From NCBI GenBank assembly GCA_000708835.1, contig DF237135.1:92400-156399 (forward strand): a stretch of DNA of 64,000 nt, given 5' to 3'. The notes below the pieces were generated by a model. It did not search any database and was not told the DNA's origin. It saw only the letters and a list, made by a program, of their open reading frames with translations. Both the position numbers and the translations under genes were made by a program. Below are positions 1 through 11,930 of the stretch, piece by piece. Origin of the DNA: Klebsormidium nitens. Taxonomy: Eukaryota; Streptophyta; Klebsormidiophyceae; Klebsormidiales; Klebsormidiaceae. How positions within the stretch are numbered: the stretch's first letter is position 1; each line of letters opens with the position of its first letter.

Positions 1-1
1 C

Positions 2-3000
2 GAAAAGGAAGCCTGGGGCGATGACCTGTACTTCTGCACGTTCAGCAATCAGGTGATTGTATACAAGGGCATGCTGCGCTCCGTGGTCCTGCGCAACTTC
101 TACCTGGACCTGCAGGACGAGCGCTATGCGAGCAGCTTTGCCATCTATCACCGCCGCTTCAGCACCAACACCACCCCCAAGTGGCCGCTCGCACAGCCCA
201 TGCGCTTCCTGGGGCACAACGGCGAGATCAACACGCTGCAGGTGGGGGCGCCTCTAGGCAGGCATTCACACTTATCACGCCCCTTGTTGCTGAGCTGCAG
301 TTTGCACAAGATCTTAAAAACCCTAAACACCAGAATCGCTGTGCCCGAGATGGCGCTGTAAGTGGGGTTGAAGGCGTAGAGCGTGACCACTTATTGTCGG
401 AGCTTCCTTGTATGTGCTACATCAGCATTGCAGAAAGGGGTACCCTTTCTTCCTCCTTGCTTATCATCATCAGGTCTTTCTCCTCATGCCGCCTCGTGCG
501 CCTACTTCTGCAGTTACCGAATGCACGCAAGTGACGCCAAATCGAACCTTCATCACGATACCTGTAATGCTTCATGCTTATCTTGCACCCATGGAGTTAC
601 TTGTTTGGGTGGGGATGTCTGCAGGGCAACTTGAACTGGATGAGGTCTCGGGAGGCGACGCTGAGCCACCCCATCTGGCGGGGGCGCGAGAAGGAATTTA
701 AGCCGATTGGCAGCGGCAAGGCGAGTGACAGCGCCAACCTGGACATGGTGGCCGAGGTGCTGGTGCACAGCGGCAGGACCCCCGAGGAGACCATGATGAT
801 GCTCGTGCCTGAGGCGTACAAGAACCACCCTACGCTGCAGATCAAGTACCCAGAGGTAAGCATACGCGGAATAGATCTGGGGGAATAGATCATCTGGGGG
901 GCTTCAGCCTGCTGGTGTTGCTGTAGAGGGTGTGGAGGTGCCGAAAGGAAAGGGTGTTGTGTGGCAGGGTCAGCTGTTCTCCACAGAAGAGTGTGGCAGA
1001 AACAGACAAGGCATGGGGGTAAGGCAGAAGGAGTTGTTCTGCCTAGGGCTGTGCTCATGTAAAGGTTCCATCACTTGGCCTTCATCTTTGTTTCAGCTCC
1101 TCCCGCCTCCGTGTTGCCCAAGGGTTTGTCCTTTTCTGCACTTGATGCTGAAATGGATAGAACGGGAGACCGACATGGAAAGTTTTCTTGTGCAGATTGT
1201 TGACTTCTATGAGTACTACAAGGGCCAGATGGAGGCGTGGGACGGTCCTGCCCTGCTGGTGTTTAGCAATGGCAGCCAGGTTGGATGCTGCCTCGACCGC
1301 AACGGCCTTAGGCCTGCACGGTACTGGAAGACCAACGATGACACGGTTTACGTGGCCAGTGAGGTGAGTGCCCCAGCCCCGCGTCTTGAATATTGGTCAG
1401 AAACTGAGGCTTACATTGCTGAGGACGAGGAAAAGTCGAGTTCGCCGATAAGAGGAACGTCTTCTTCTCTTTGGCAGTATCTTTGATTCTGAAGTTGGCA
1501 TATTGGTCAAATGTCAGGGCACATGGCACACTGTCTTGCTTGCTGACATGTATTTCGTTTTTGTGCATCTCTCCAGGTCGGTGTGTTGGACATTGACCCT
1601 GCCAATGTGACGATGAAGGGGCGTTTGGGGCCTGGCATGATGATCCTGGCTGATCTGGAGACCGGAGAGGTATGCAAAGCCCCCTTTTCGCGGTTCGTGT
1701 TGATATATATTGCATCTCCTAACGGAGGAATGCTTACAAAGCAGGGTGATAAATAGATGAGTTCGAGAGGGCATGTTCCACACTCCAAAATAGATGGACT
1801 ATTCTAGAGCACCGGCAATCTTGCAACGGACTGTTAGCCTGTCCGTACTTTTTGTTTGTGTCTGTTGACGCGCGGGGCCATCCTGCTTGCCAGCTACTTC
1901 ACTCCTGTTCGTCTCACTTACCCTGGATGGCCTTCTCAGGTTCTGGAGAACACGGCTGTGAAGCGGCGCGTGGCCTCCAAGTACCCGTACCACGACTGGA
2001 TGGCTGCGGCCCGCTCCTTGAACGGGGGCGGCTTCCTGGGTGGCCCCACTAAGGACGCGGATGAGGTGCTGCGGATGCAGAACACGTTTGGGTACTCAGT
2101 GGAGGACACGCAGATGGTGATTGAGGCCATGGCCAGCCAGGGCAAGGAGCCCACGTTCTGCATGGGCGACGACATCCCGTTGGCGGTCCTCTCGGCCCGG
2201 CCGCACATGCTGTACGATTACTTCAAGCAGCGCTTTGCGCAGGTGAGCGCCGGCAGAGTTATAGGGCTAGAATGATGTATCAGGTGGACGCAGAGATGAT
2301 ACCAAGCCAAATTGATTTATATTTCTGCTGAATAGGAGCTACAACAGTGTTTAAGACAAGGCTCCAAGGGTCCCATCTCTGCTTTTGATCATCAGCAACA
2401 CGGGGATGCAGTTTGGCAAAAGCTGCATCAAAACAGATCCCTTTGTGGCAGAATTGGCCGGAGCTTGTGCAAACCAGGAGTTCGTATTGCTCCCTGCTCA
2501 TATGTGATTCTCCGTGATTGCAGGTGACCAACCCTGCTATCGACCCCCTCCGTGAGGGTCTCGTCATGGGCCTGGATGTAAACATTGGCAAGCGTGGCAA
2601 CCTGCTGGACGTAGGTCCTGACAACGTGGCCAGCCAGGTGAGGTTGCTTTCGAGCAAAGGATTTTCGGGCGTACACGTCTGTCTCCTCATGGACGAGCAA
2701 CGATTCGAGCTTACCTTTTTGACACTTCCTATCTCGAGACTCGACGTGGTGGTTCCCAGGATCGAAAGCAGTTCCCTTATCTCCCTGAACCTAAGTTTGC
2801 TCTTCTTTCCGGTTTAAAGCAGTGATTGTCGTTTGCTGCTTGTTCCACGCCGTGTGCCCAGTCGCTTGAATGAGCAGTCTGGGCCCCAGTGGGCGCTCTT
2901 TCAGACATCCATGTTGACATTCTCTCACTTCGGCTACATCTTGGTTCAGGTCCGTCTGTCCTCTCCCTTCCTGACCGAGACCGAGCTGGACGACCTGGCT

Positions 3001-6000
3001 GCGGACCCCGTTCTGAAGGGCGTTCGCTTGCCCGCCTTCTTCGACGCGTCCGGAGACGCCGCAGGCTCTCTGAAGAAGGGCCTTGACGCTCTCTGCGAGG
3101 CAGCGGACAAGGCAGTCAAGGATGGTGCAGAGCTGCTCATCCTTTCCGACAGGGACGACAACCTGGTGAGGAGCCCCTGCCGTTCCTATTACTTAGGACT
3201 TCTTTCACTCCTCGAGCATCCCTTATGCGCGCCTGGTTCTCTGCGATGTGTGCCTCTTGTATGAAGTGCATGAACCCGACGCTCGTCTGCCAGAACGCTT
3301 TCCACATGGATATTTAGACCCGCTGTCACAGACTGACTGACGTCAGGAATCGCTGTCTTCTTCCCTCTAGATATTGAGCAAGGGTTTGGCTGAATCACAG
3401 ACGTTTCCGGCCTCTATATCGATTTCCGACTTACGCTCAAGCTGCTGCTGTCACAGGACGTCTCGCGACCGGCCATCCCAATGATGCTGGCGGTGGGCGC
3501 TGTGCACCACCACCTGATCTCCAACGGGCTGCGCATGCAAGCCTCCATCGTGGCTGACACCGCCCAGTGCTTCAGCACCCACCACTTTGCGTGCCTCATC
3601 GGTTATGGTGCCAGGTGAGGCCCTTTTTGGCCAAACCTTGCTTTCACTTCTGTCCTAAGACCAAGGGCCGTCGTCTGGTGATTGCTCATGTCGTCTAGGA
3701 GCGTGCTTTTTTTTCAACAGTCTTGCTGGCATCCGTCCTTGTTGCACCAAGGGGCTTGAGGCAGTGCAATGTCAAGTTGTGCGTTCTCCGGGAAGCTAAT
3801 GCATCCCAACTGTGCGTAGTCTGCTCTCACTGAAATTCGGCCACTTTCAGATCTGACTCCTTAACTTCGGTTATTGTCTGCCACTGATTCATCCCAAGAC
3901 TTGCGAGCTCAATCCTGCTCTGACACAGCATGCTTTATTGTTTTCCATCTTTAACCATATCCTATGATCACTGGTGTATACCTTGGCTAACCGCTTATCA
4001 CCATTTCTCCTTGCAGCGCGGTGTGCCCGTACCTGGCCCTCGAGACTTGCCGGCAGTGGCGCGCGAACTCCAAGACGGAAGGGTTGATGAAGCGGGGCAA
4101 GATTCCAATGACGACCAACGAGCAGGCGCAGGGCAACTACAAGAAGGCCATCAACGGCGGGCTCAAGAAGATTCTTTCCAAGATGGGCATCTCGCTTCTC
4201 TCTAGTTACAACGGCGCACAGATCTTCGAAGTCTACGGCCTCGGCAAGGACGTGATTGACTACGCGTTCCGCGGGTCTGTCAGCCGCATCGGGGGGCTGA
4301 CGCTGGACGAATTGGCCAAGGAGGCGGTGGCGTTCTGGGTGAAGGGCTTCTCGGCAGAGGCGATCAAGAAGCTGGACAACTTCGGGTTTATCCAATTCCG
4401 GCCGGGTGGCGAGTACCACGGAAACAACCCCGAGATGAGCAAGCTGCTGCACAAGGCGGTCCGCGAGAAGAACTCCGACGCGTACGCCGTCTATCAGGAG
4501 CACCTCAGCAAGCGGCCCGTCAACGTGAGCCCTTTTTATAGCTCTTTGGCCTTGTACTACTGTTTCTGTTGGCTCTTTTTGCTCTTCTGTGTGTTTCTTT
4601 GCGAGGCTGCTGGTTGCATGGATGAGACTGTAGCAGCGACGACGTGGAATCGATTGGTCTGACGCAGAATGAGCTGTAAGACTTGGGGCAGCATGACGTT
4701 GATTCTAAAACAATCGGCGATGAGAACCCGTCCGTTGAAAGATGCCCTTGCTAGGTCACTCTTATCCACCTCAGTGTCCTTGTAAGTTCCTCGCTATCGG
4801 TTGAGTTGGACTGATCTCTGGATTGCTAAAAGGGAATAAGACTTTTGACCCTTGTATGTCGCAATTGGTCACAATGAAGAAGCTTGCTGAGAAGGATGAC
4901 GAAACGCACTGGGCACCGACTTCCTCTCAGGAGGAAAGTTGACGAAATGCCATGGGCCTAGAAAACCCGGATCCGACTTCTCCGCTCCGCAGTTCTCGCA
5001 CCTCAAACTTCGTCTGTTTCGGAAGCTCATATCCGCGCTTGCACAGCAGCATTCGCTGGCTATCGGACCCCAGCCGTTTGCCTTGACTGATTCTGGTCGC
5101 TGTCCGTTCGCTTTTGAAGTTTTGCACTGCTTACCTCTCTGCTTCGCTTTCCCATTCCCACTTAGCAACCATGTGATCCCCCAGGTGTTGCGCGACATGC
5201 TGGAGATCAAGAGCGACCGGGAGCCGATTCCTCTAGAGAAGGTGGAGTCTGCGACCTCGATTGTGGAGCGCTTCTGCACGGGCGGGATGTCCCTGGGCGC
5301 CATTTCTCGGGAGACGCACGAAGCGATTGCGATTGCCATGAACCGTATCGGGGGCAAGTCCAACTCCGGGGAGGGTGGGGAGGACCCGGTTCGGTGGGAG
5401 AAGCTGAGCAACGTGGACGCTGAGGGGCAGTCTGCGACGTTGCCACACCTGCGGGGGCTACAGAACGGGGACACAGCGGGCAGCGCCATCAAGCAGGTGA
5501 GCGGGGAAGGCTTTTTGCTGCGTGAGATTGCTTCGATTGGGTTTTATCAGATTGGGCTTGCGTCCTGGCAGTGTCTTTAGTGCCAGTTGGAAGGGCGCTG
5601 TGTCAGGATTGGTTTTCCTTTGCCTCGAATTGTCACCCGAAGCTGAAGAGGCAACAAGGCACCCTTAAGCACTTGTTGTTGGCGTGCTTCGAGCGTTTCT
5701 TTCCCGTTTTTGCAGGTCGCTTCCGGCCGGTTCGGTGTGACCCCGAATTTCTTAGCGAATGCGGACCAGGTCGAAATCAAAATCGCCCAGGGGGCGAAGC
5801 CCGGGGAGGGCGGTCAGCTGCCCGGCAAGAAAGTCAGCCCGTACATTGCGTGGCTCAGGAACTCCAAGGCTGGGGTCACCCTAATTAGCCCGCCCCCGCA
5901 TCATGACATTTACTCCATTGAGGATCTTGCACAGCTCATCTACGATCTTCACCAGGTGAGAACGGCTGCCCCGTTTTGGGGTTGTCTTCGGTTTGCTTTG

Positions 6001-9000
6001 GATGGATCAGGCAGGTTGAAGAGAGTGATTCTTGTCACAAGCTCTTTGCTCAAAAGGATGCGGTCGTTGATCCTGTCATAGAGCAAAAACACCGACTTCC
6101 ATCTTGACGTGATTTCTCCGTAGGCCTCTTCTTTGGAAGAGAGCGGAGCTCTTTCGGCATAACATCCATTTCCGGCATTATGGACCGAAGCCCTTATTGC
6201 TAAGCACTGGCATCCGTAAGATCAAGCACTCGTCGGCCATTTGACACTAGCCCGCAGATCTGCTGGTCAGGATTTCTGGAAGAAGGCATTCCAGCGACTC
6301 AATCCGCAGTGGATGGGGTGCCGCAAGCCCGCCTGCCAAGCACCCTTTGACCTCTATCTCACGCCCATTTGCATTCTTCAGGTGAATCCCCGCGCCAAGG
6401 TGTCAGTGAAGCTCGTCGCAGAGGCCGGCATCGGCACAGTCGCGAGCGGCGTGGCCAAGGCCAATGCTGACATCATCCAGATTTCGGGGCACGACGGCGG
6501 CACCGGCGCATCCCCCATCAGCTCTATTAAGCACGCAGGCGGGCCCTGGGAGATGGGCCTGACCGAGACGCACCAGCAGCTACTGGCCAACGGGCTGCGC
6601 GAGCGCGTGGTTCTGCGCGTGGACGGGGGCTTCAAGAGCGGGGCTGACGTCATGATGGGCGCGCTCATGGGGGCTGACGAGTATGGGTAAGTGGACGAGC
6701 TTCGGGTTTTACGCTCCTTTACTGTGTGCCATCCGTTGGCTGAGGCTTCTGTAGGCGGAGCAAGGGTTCGTACTCCAAATTCCGATTTGCGAGCGTGATG
6801 GCTGGTGGAGTTTTACTTCTGCGGAGGAGGTTGCTTCATTACTGGCGAGGTTGCTTCATTACTGGGGGTTTTGGTTCTACTTATCAGGACCCGTTAAATG
6901 TTTTCTCGCTTCTGCTCCGCACTCAAGAGTGCTTCTCTCTGTGGAGAAAGGGCATGGATCACACTTCTATGCTTTGCCAGAGCGCTCACCCCCGGTTTTG
7001 CCTTACTCCCCCAGGTTTGGGAGCGTTGCCATGATTGCCACGGGCTGCATCATGGCCCGTATCTGCCACACCAACAACTGCCCCGTTGGAGTGGCCAGCC
7101 AGCGGGAGGAGCTGCGCGCGCGCTTCCCAGGAGTGCCTGGGGACCTGGTCAACTTCTTCTTGTACGTGGCGGAGGAGGTGAGTTTTGCTCAGAAGGTCTT
7201 TCTGGTCGTTACCGGATGTTCAAGAGGTTACCATGCAACGATGGGTTCTTTGTTGAGCTTTGAAGCGACTGGGTTGATGTTGAGCCTCTCAAGACGAAGA
7301 GGCGCCTTGGGCTTTTTAGGTCGGTAGGCCCGCGTAGAACGTTGTGGTGAGGGGGAGAGCCTGCCCACCTGGTTTGTCACCGCATATGTCTGCATACGTG
7401 GCCTGGCGAATCGGGGTGGAAGTTTATCTGCGTCTGCATCTTTGCGTGTTTTCCCCATTGCTCTCCGAACTTGGAAGAAACCACTGAACAACTTGTCCTC
7501 GATATGACAATTCCGAGGATCTTAACCACGTTCTGTAAAGCACGATTTCCAATAACGCATGGTTCCCGCCCGTCCAGGTGCGCAGCACCATGGCTAGCTT
7601 GGGCTACGAGAAGATGGACGACATCATCGGTCGCACGGACCTGCTGCAGCCGCGCGCGGACGCCGTCTTGGAGAAGACGGACAGCATCGACATGAGCTTC
7701 CTGATGCCCCCCCTCACAGAGTCCGGCAGCAGCACCGAGCGGCGGCGGCAGCCCGTGCACACCAATGGGCCCGTCCTCGACGACGAGCTCCTGGCCGACC
7801 CGGAGATCCGGGCCGCTATTGACGAGGTGATTGTGCGCTGCCAGTGTATGCTCAACGGGTCCTGGGAGATTCATTGGTTGGGTCGACTTTGTCTTCGGAG
7901 CTGCAAGTCAGTTTGTTGTTCTGCAATTTAGATTCTGGCAGTCCGAGGTGCTCGCAAGGTGCTCGCAAAGTGTTCGATTCTTGTTCAGTTCCCCCGTTGT
8001 TCGTGTCGTTGCGTCCACTTGAAAAGGGTTTGCCAGGTACCTTGAGTACTTGCTGCTGCGCCGTTGAAGCGCTGAGGACTGTTCTGATTGCAGCCGTCGC
8101 TCACTTTGCAGGAGAAGGTCGCGTCCAAGACCGTCAAGGTCGTCAATGTCGACCGCTCCACGGGAGGGCGGGTTGCGGGCGCGATCGCCAAAAAGTACGG
8201 CGACTCTGGGTTTGCGGGCGAACTCAACTTGACCTTTGAAGGCAGCGCCGGGCAGTCGTTCGGCTGCTTCCTAGTGTCTGGCTTAAACATTAAACTCATC
8301 GGGGAGGCCAACGACTACGTTGGCAAGGGCATGGCCGGGGGCGAGATTGCGATCGTTCTGCACCCGCGGTCGACCTTTGCGGCCAAGGATGCGATCATTG
8401 TCGGGAACACGTGTTTGTATGGCGCGACCGGGGGGCAGTTGTTTGTGAACGGGATGGCCGGGGAGCGGTTTGCGGTGCGGAACAGCATGGCAGAAACGGT
8501 GGTCGAGGGCACGGGGGACCACTGCTGCGAGTACATGACCGGCGGGTGTGTGGTCAGCTTGGGCAAGGTGGGCCGCAACGTAGCGGCGGGCATGACGGGC
8601 GGACTCGGCTACTTCCTGGACGAGGACGGCACGTTCGAGTCCAAGGTGAGTGCGGCTTTGTCTCTCGTGACTGTCGTTTTGTTGCGAAGGACTGCGCGGT
8701 GCTTGGCTTGATAGGGCAATGATACTACGACGTTGGTTTGGAGCTGAGCCACGTTATTTGACAGTGGAGTCAGGGCGGAGGCTTCTCGGGTTACTTTGTC
8801 TGTGTCACATATTTCGTCGTGGCTTGTTCCATGTAGATGTGTCAGTTCGGCGCACGATTAGCGTCCTGGTCGTATTGAAAACGTATTCCTATAATGTACA
8901 TGACACAATCTGTCGGGTTGTGACTTTTGAATCAACGCCTTGCAGGTAAACAAGGAGATCGTTGCTATGCAAAGAGTTGGCACTGCGGCTGGGGAAACAC

Positions 9001-9188
9001 AACTGCGGAGGCTGATCGAGGCGCATGTAGACAAAACGAACAGTGCAAAAGGCAAGCAGATTCTTGATAGCTGGGATGCTTACTTACCGAAGTTCTGGCA
9101 ATTAGTTCCGCCCAGTGAAGCTAACTCGCCCGAGGCTAATGCAGCACTCAAAGCAGCGGGAGGGCCATTGGTTGCCCAGTCGGCATAG
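2..9188 (+). CDS. GLU: Ferredoxin-dependent glutamate synthase (Fd-GOGAT), 3' part, 16 exons
   Basis: Makes two glutamates from glutamine and 2-oxoglutarate using reduced ferredoxin, in the plastid stroma (known for the family). Exons: 2-241, 625-855, 1196-1363, 1577-1669, 1940-2242, 2524-2637, 2950-3165, 3457-3614, 4017-4524, 5185-5496, 5716-5955, 6382-6686, 7015-7177, 7578-7826, 8112-8645, 8946-9188. All introns are GT-AG and phases close. About 1,358 residues are present; family enzymes are about 1,600, so the transit peptide and catalytic N-terminal Cys lie left of the window. Seen in order: end of the glutaminase domain ([19 protein letters not shown]), central domain, FMN/synthase domain ([24 protein letters not shown]), the 3Fe-4S cysteines (C-x5-C-x4-C, 7046-7081) and the C-terminal beta-helix (YGATGG). 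There is no GltD-like NADH domain after it, and the stop at 9186-9188 ends in the usual place, so this is the ferredoxin type rather than NADH-GOGAT. Very secure. Confidence 0.97.
6826..6865. repeat. 20-nt tandem duplication in a Fd-GOGAT intron
   Basis: Two adjacent identical copies of a 20-nt unit beginning GAGGTTGCTTCATT lie in the intron between the exons ending at 6686 and starting at 7015. A smaller 11-nt doublet (AGGTGCTCGCA twice, 7946-7967) sits in a later intron of the same gene. Both look like short local duplications with no effect on coding. Confidence 0.85.
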
Positions 9189-9946
9189 GAACAACTACCA
9201 TTCTTATTTGATTACAGACTTTGTAATCTTTGTTTATCGTCCACTTAAAACAGTAGTAAAAACTGGGAGTGGACCTATGCCTTGGGCATTTTACGAAAAT
9301 GGAACTTATGTCTTGTACAAAAAGGAAGTTTGCTTTATTCAACATGTTCAATTGAAATTTTGAGATTCCTGACGAATCATGTGACGTACAATGAAAGCTG
9401 TTGGTTGCACGTGCGATAATTGTTGAACCTACATGGAAGGAGTTATAGTGGATCCTCCAAGATGAGCCAGCTTTGCGGCATGAATGCAAAGCCAAGCCGA
9501 AAGCCGGAAGATTTATGTCATTTCAATAGGAAGCGCGCATTTGTACGACTACACGTGCGAAAAGTCTTTCAGGTAAACATATCAATCATGGCATGGCAAT
9601 GGGCATACCGGCGTTCATTATCAGGGGCCGACTAATGGCCTCTAGGTCTTGCTACACCCGCAAATTGAACCCACGACCCTTCGGCCAACCGTCGGCGTGA
9701 ATTGTTACTGCCGGCCAAAGCAGCCGCTCTAAGCAGAGCTCTATATTCCGAACTTCGAAGGATCCCTATTGCCGGTACCGTAGTTGCAAACGGTAGGTAC
9801 CGACTCGGAGTACCCTTGCATGGGCCTGTTGGTCATGTACTGCGGGTACCGTACCAAGGTACCGTAGGTCCCTACGAAATCCCTGTGGGGGTCGCCGCTG
9901 ATCTCGTGGGATCCCTGAACTCGGTTGTCAGTTCGAGGGGCCGGCT

Positions 9947-10044
9947 CCCGGGAGGCGATGGGGTTAGTCTGTTGGTTAGGGTAGGTTCGGATGCGAGCAC
10001 GTGGTTCTTGCAAGGGTTGGCGTTTTCAGTTTAATTTACCCGGG
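9947..10044 (+). repeat. Dispersed G-rich repeat, copy 1
   Basis: Starts at CCCGGGAGG, continues through the core GGTTAGGGTAGGTTCGG and a weaker tail with CAGTTTAA, and ends at a second CCCGGG. It shares this order with four other copies in the window. The G-run core could form a G-quadruplex. Confidence 0.75.
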
Positions 10045-10212
10045 CAACTCAAAAGGTCACATGCATGAGATGTACCAGTATCTACCCTGGTTGTTTTCAA
10101 GTTTCGCGGCGCTAGTCCCTGACGTTAGCTAGCGTACCCTAGTCCGTTTATGTCACTACCGTCAGATGGAAGAAATCTTGAAAAGTAATAAGGTTTGATA
10201 GTATTAGGATGA

Positions 10213-10310
10213 ACCGACGAGGACGAGTGGAGTTAGTATGGTAGTTAGGGTGGGTTCGGGTGCGGAGCGAGTAAATATAAGTATTCGAATGGTTAGAGTT
10301 GGTTAAACCA
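10213..10310 (+). repeat. Dispersed G-rich repeat, copy 2
   Basis: Contains the best preserved core, AGTTAGGGTGGGTTCGGG followed by TGCGGAGCGAG. The bounding CCCGGG words have decayed, so both ends are approximate. Confidence 0.7.
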
Positions 10311-11466
10311 GAAGATTCCTCTTCGTTATCGCTTTTAGATCCTTGTTACCCATAAAGCTTACGGTTTTCCTGATTCAACATACCGTACGGTAGGTACGGC
10401 GAAAACGCGGTAGGTAGGTACCGGTATTGAACTCGAGCGCAGTGTGCACTTGGGAAGTCAGCACTAGGTACCTACCCATCTAGGACCTAGGTAACGTACC
10501 TCAGTAACGCATGTTGACAACACGCGGTGCAGAAATCTAGTGTCATCATGCGTATTAAAGCCCTCGATCAGCGGCAGGCTGCAGCAGGCTCCTCGGTCCT
10601 TGCGCCATTCTTTTGAGCAAAAAACGGTACCGCAGTACCTACAGGCTACTAATATCCCCCTTCCTTAACCTGCCTTAACCTTGCATGTGAATTCCATAGA
10701 CGCCTAACCATACCGGTTAAAACCCGGTGTAGGTAGGTAGTATGTGTAGGACGATAGGGTACCTAGGTGGGTACGGTAACTAAAAGCCGGGCAGTTCACA
10801 TCAACCGTCAGTGGTCAGTGGTCACCCGCATCTCAGACTCTAGCTACCTACCTAGGCCATTTTAAGCCTAGCCAGTCAAACCGTAGAGGTCGAGGAAGTG
10901 CGAACGTGGCAACACTGGGGCCGGCTGCTGGCAACGAAATCGGCAAACGACATCATCGGTACAGGTGTGGTTATAGGTACCTAGTTTAACAGTATGACCA
11001 GTCAAGGGATTGAATCGGACAGCTCTCAAACTGCATCGAGGCCGTCCATACCCATCGGACGGAGGGTGGGCTTGTCCGAAGCGTTTTAGAAATTGGATTG
11101 ACATCATTGCTGGCGTTTTAATCCCGAACCGGTTAAGACCGGGCCCAGGTTGGCCCGGTCCTAGGTACCTACCTATGTAACAAAATTCTTCAATTGAGTT
11201 TATGAAATTTGGAAATTTGGGAGAGCCAATTTTTCCGATTTCGTAAGTGTGGTACGGTACCGTACCTCCCAAGCAACGCCCCGGCTGCTTCAACAGTGGC
11301 GGCCAATGCCCCCGGGCGGCGAAAGTTTGACACAACACCGCAACGTACAGCGGCGCGACGGGCGGTAATAGTACACGCCGTACAGATAGGTACATACCTA
11401 GGATACCTACCTATTTGTCAACTATCGGGTACAACTTAACAGGCGTGTGACCTAACATTCAAGCTA

Positions 11467-11562
11467 CCCGGGCAGTCAAACTAAACACTTTAACCGAGAT
11501 AATCACCCGCTCCGCACCCCAACCCACCCTAACCATCTTACCTACCCTACCCGTCTCCCGGG
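11467..11562 (-). repeat. Dispersed G-rich repeat, copy 3 (inverted)
   Basis: Read on the minus strand it begins CCCGGGAGACGGGTAGGG, has the core GGTTAGGGTGGGTTGGGG, then TGCGGAGCGGG, and ends at CCCGGG. With copy 1 it forms an inverted pair enclosing about 1.4 kb, possibly the ends of one larger element. Confidence 0.75.
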
Positions 11563-11711
11563 AACCTATCTCAAGTCAAACGCCTGCTAAGTCCCGCAGA
11601 GTTGCCAGAATCTACATCAGTGTCAGGAATTCCGAATTTCCGCAAGCTACCGTACACCTTCAATTATTCGTCGGCAACTTCCTGCCATGGTGCTGAACAG
11701 TTGTGTGGTCT

Positions 11712-11734
11712 GATCGAAGGGGGCCCCTTCGATC
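11712..11734. repeat. Perfect 23-nt palindrome upstream of the kelch gene
   Basis: Eleven-base arms GATCGAAGGGG and CCCCTTCGATC flank one central G. It lies about 200 bases before the predicted kelch start codon. It could be a dimeric protein binding site or an RNA hairpin in the 5'UTR; nothing seen decides between them. Confidence 0.6.
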
Positions 11735-11930
11735 CTGAGTCGTAGGCCAAAACTTCAAGTTGAACGTGCTGATTTAGGTAGCGCTGGGTAGACGTCGACA
11801 AGTACCTTCTTCCCGCTCACCCTGAAGGACCTTGCTAAGGTGGTCGAGGAGACCTATGTGTACTTGCTTCAATGCAGGTTTAACGAAGGAGGTCGATTTG
11901 TAGGCCTCTTCAATCAGCCAGAGAGAAAAG

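Larger units (their letters stand above)
9774..11261. repeat. GGTACC-saturated block
   Basis: I count eleven GGTACC palindromes in 1,488 bases: starts at 9774, 9796, 9845, 9858, 10417, 10467, 10626, 10758, 10976, 11164 and 11256. A hand scan of the other roughly 62 kb gave only about ten. Related words (GGTAGGTAGG, ACCTACCTAGG) fill the gaps. Spacing is irregular, so it is not a simple tandem satellite. Origin unknown. Confidence 0.8.
9189..11930. other. Gene-free, repeat-rich spacer between Fd-GOGAT and the kelch gene
   Basis: No ORF here has recognisable protein content. The first 400 bases are AT-rich and probably hold the Fd-GOGAT 3'UTR. From about 9770 to 11440 the DNA is saturated with GGTACC, GGTAGGTA and CCTAGG words. 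Three copies of the dispersed repeat lie here (9947-10044 plus, about 10213-10310 plus, 11467-11562 minus). The last 300 bases would hold the promoter and 5'UTR of the downstream kelch gene and include a perfect palindrome at 11712-11734. The base vocabulary differs sharply from the flanking genes, so a decayed mobile element is likely, but no transposase is visible. Confidence 0.7.

Noticed and set aside
9640-9770. A functional tRNA gene on the minus strand
   Set aside because: A- and B-box-like words are present but their spacing is about 20 bases too long and no proper seven-base anticodon loop or acceptor stem forms. Kept only as a possible SINE relic.
10868-11395. 175-residue minus-strand ORF
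   Set aside because: It overlaps the GGTACC-rich block, has odd composition and no recognisable motif; its openness is explained by the repeat vocabulary.
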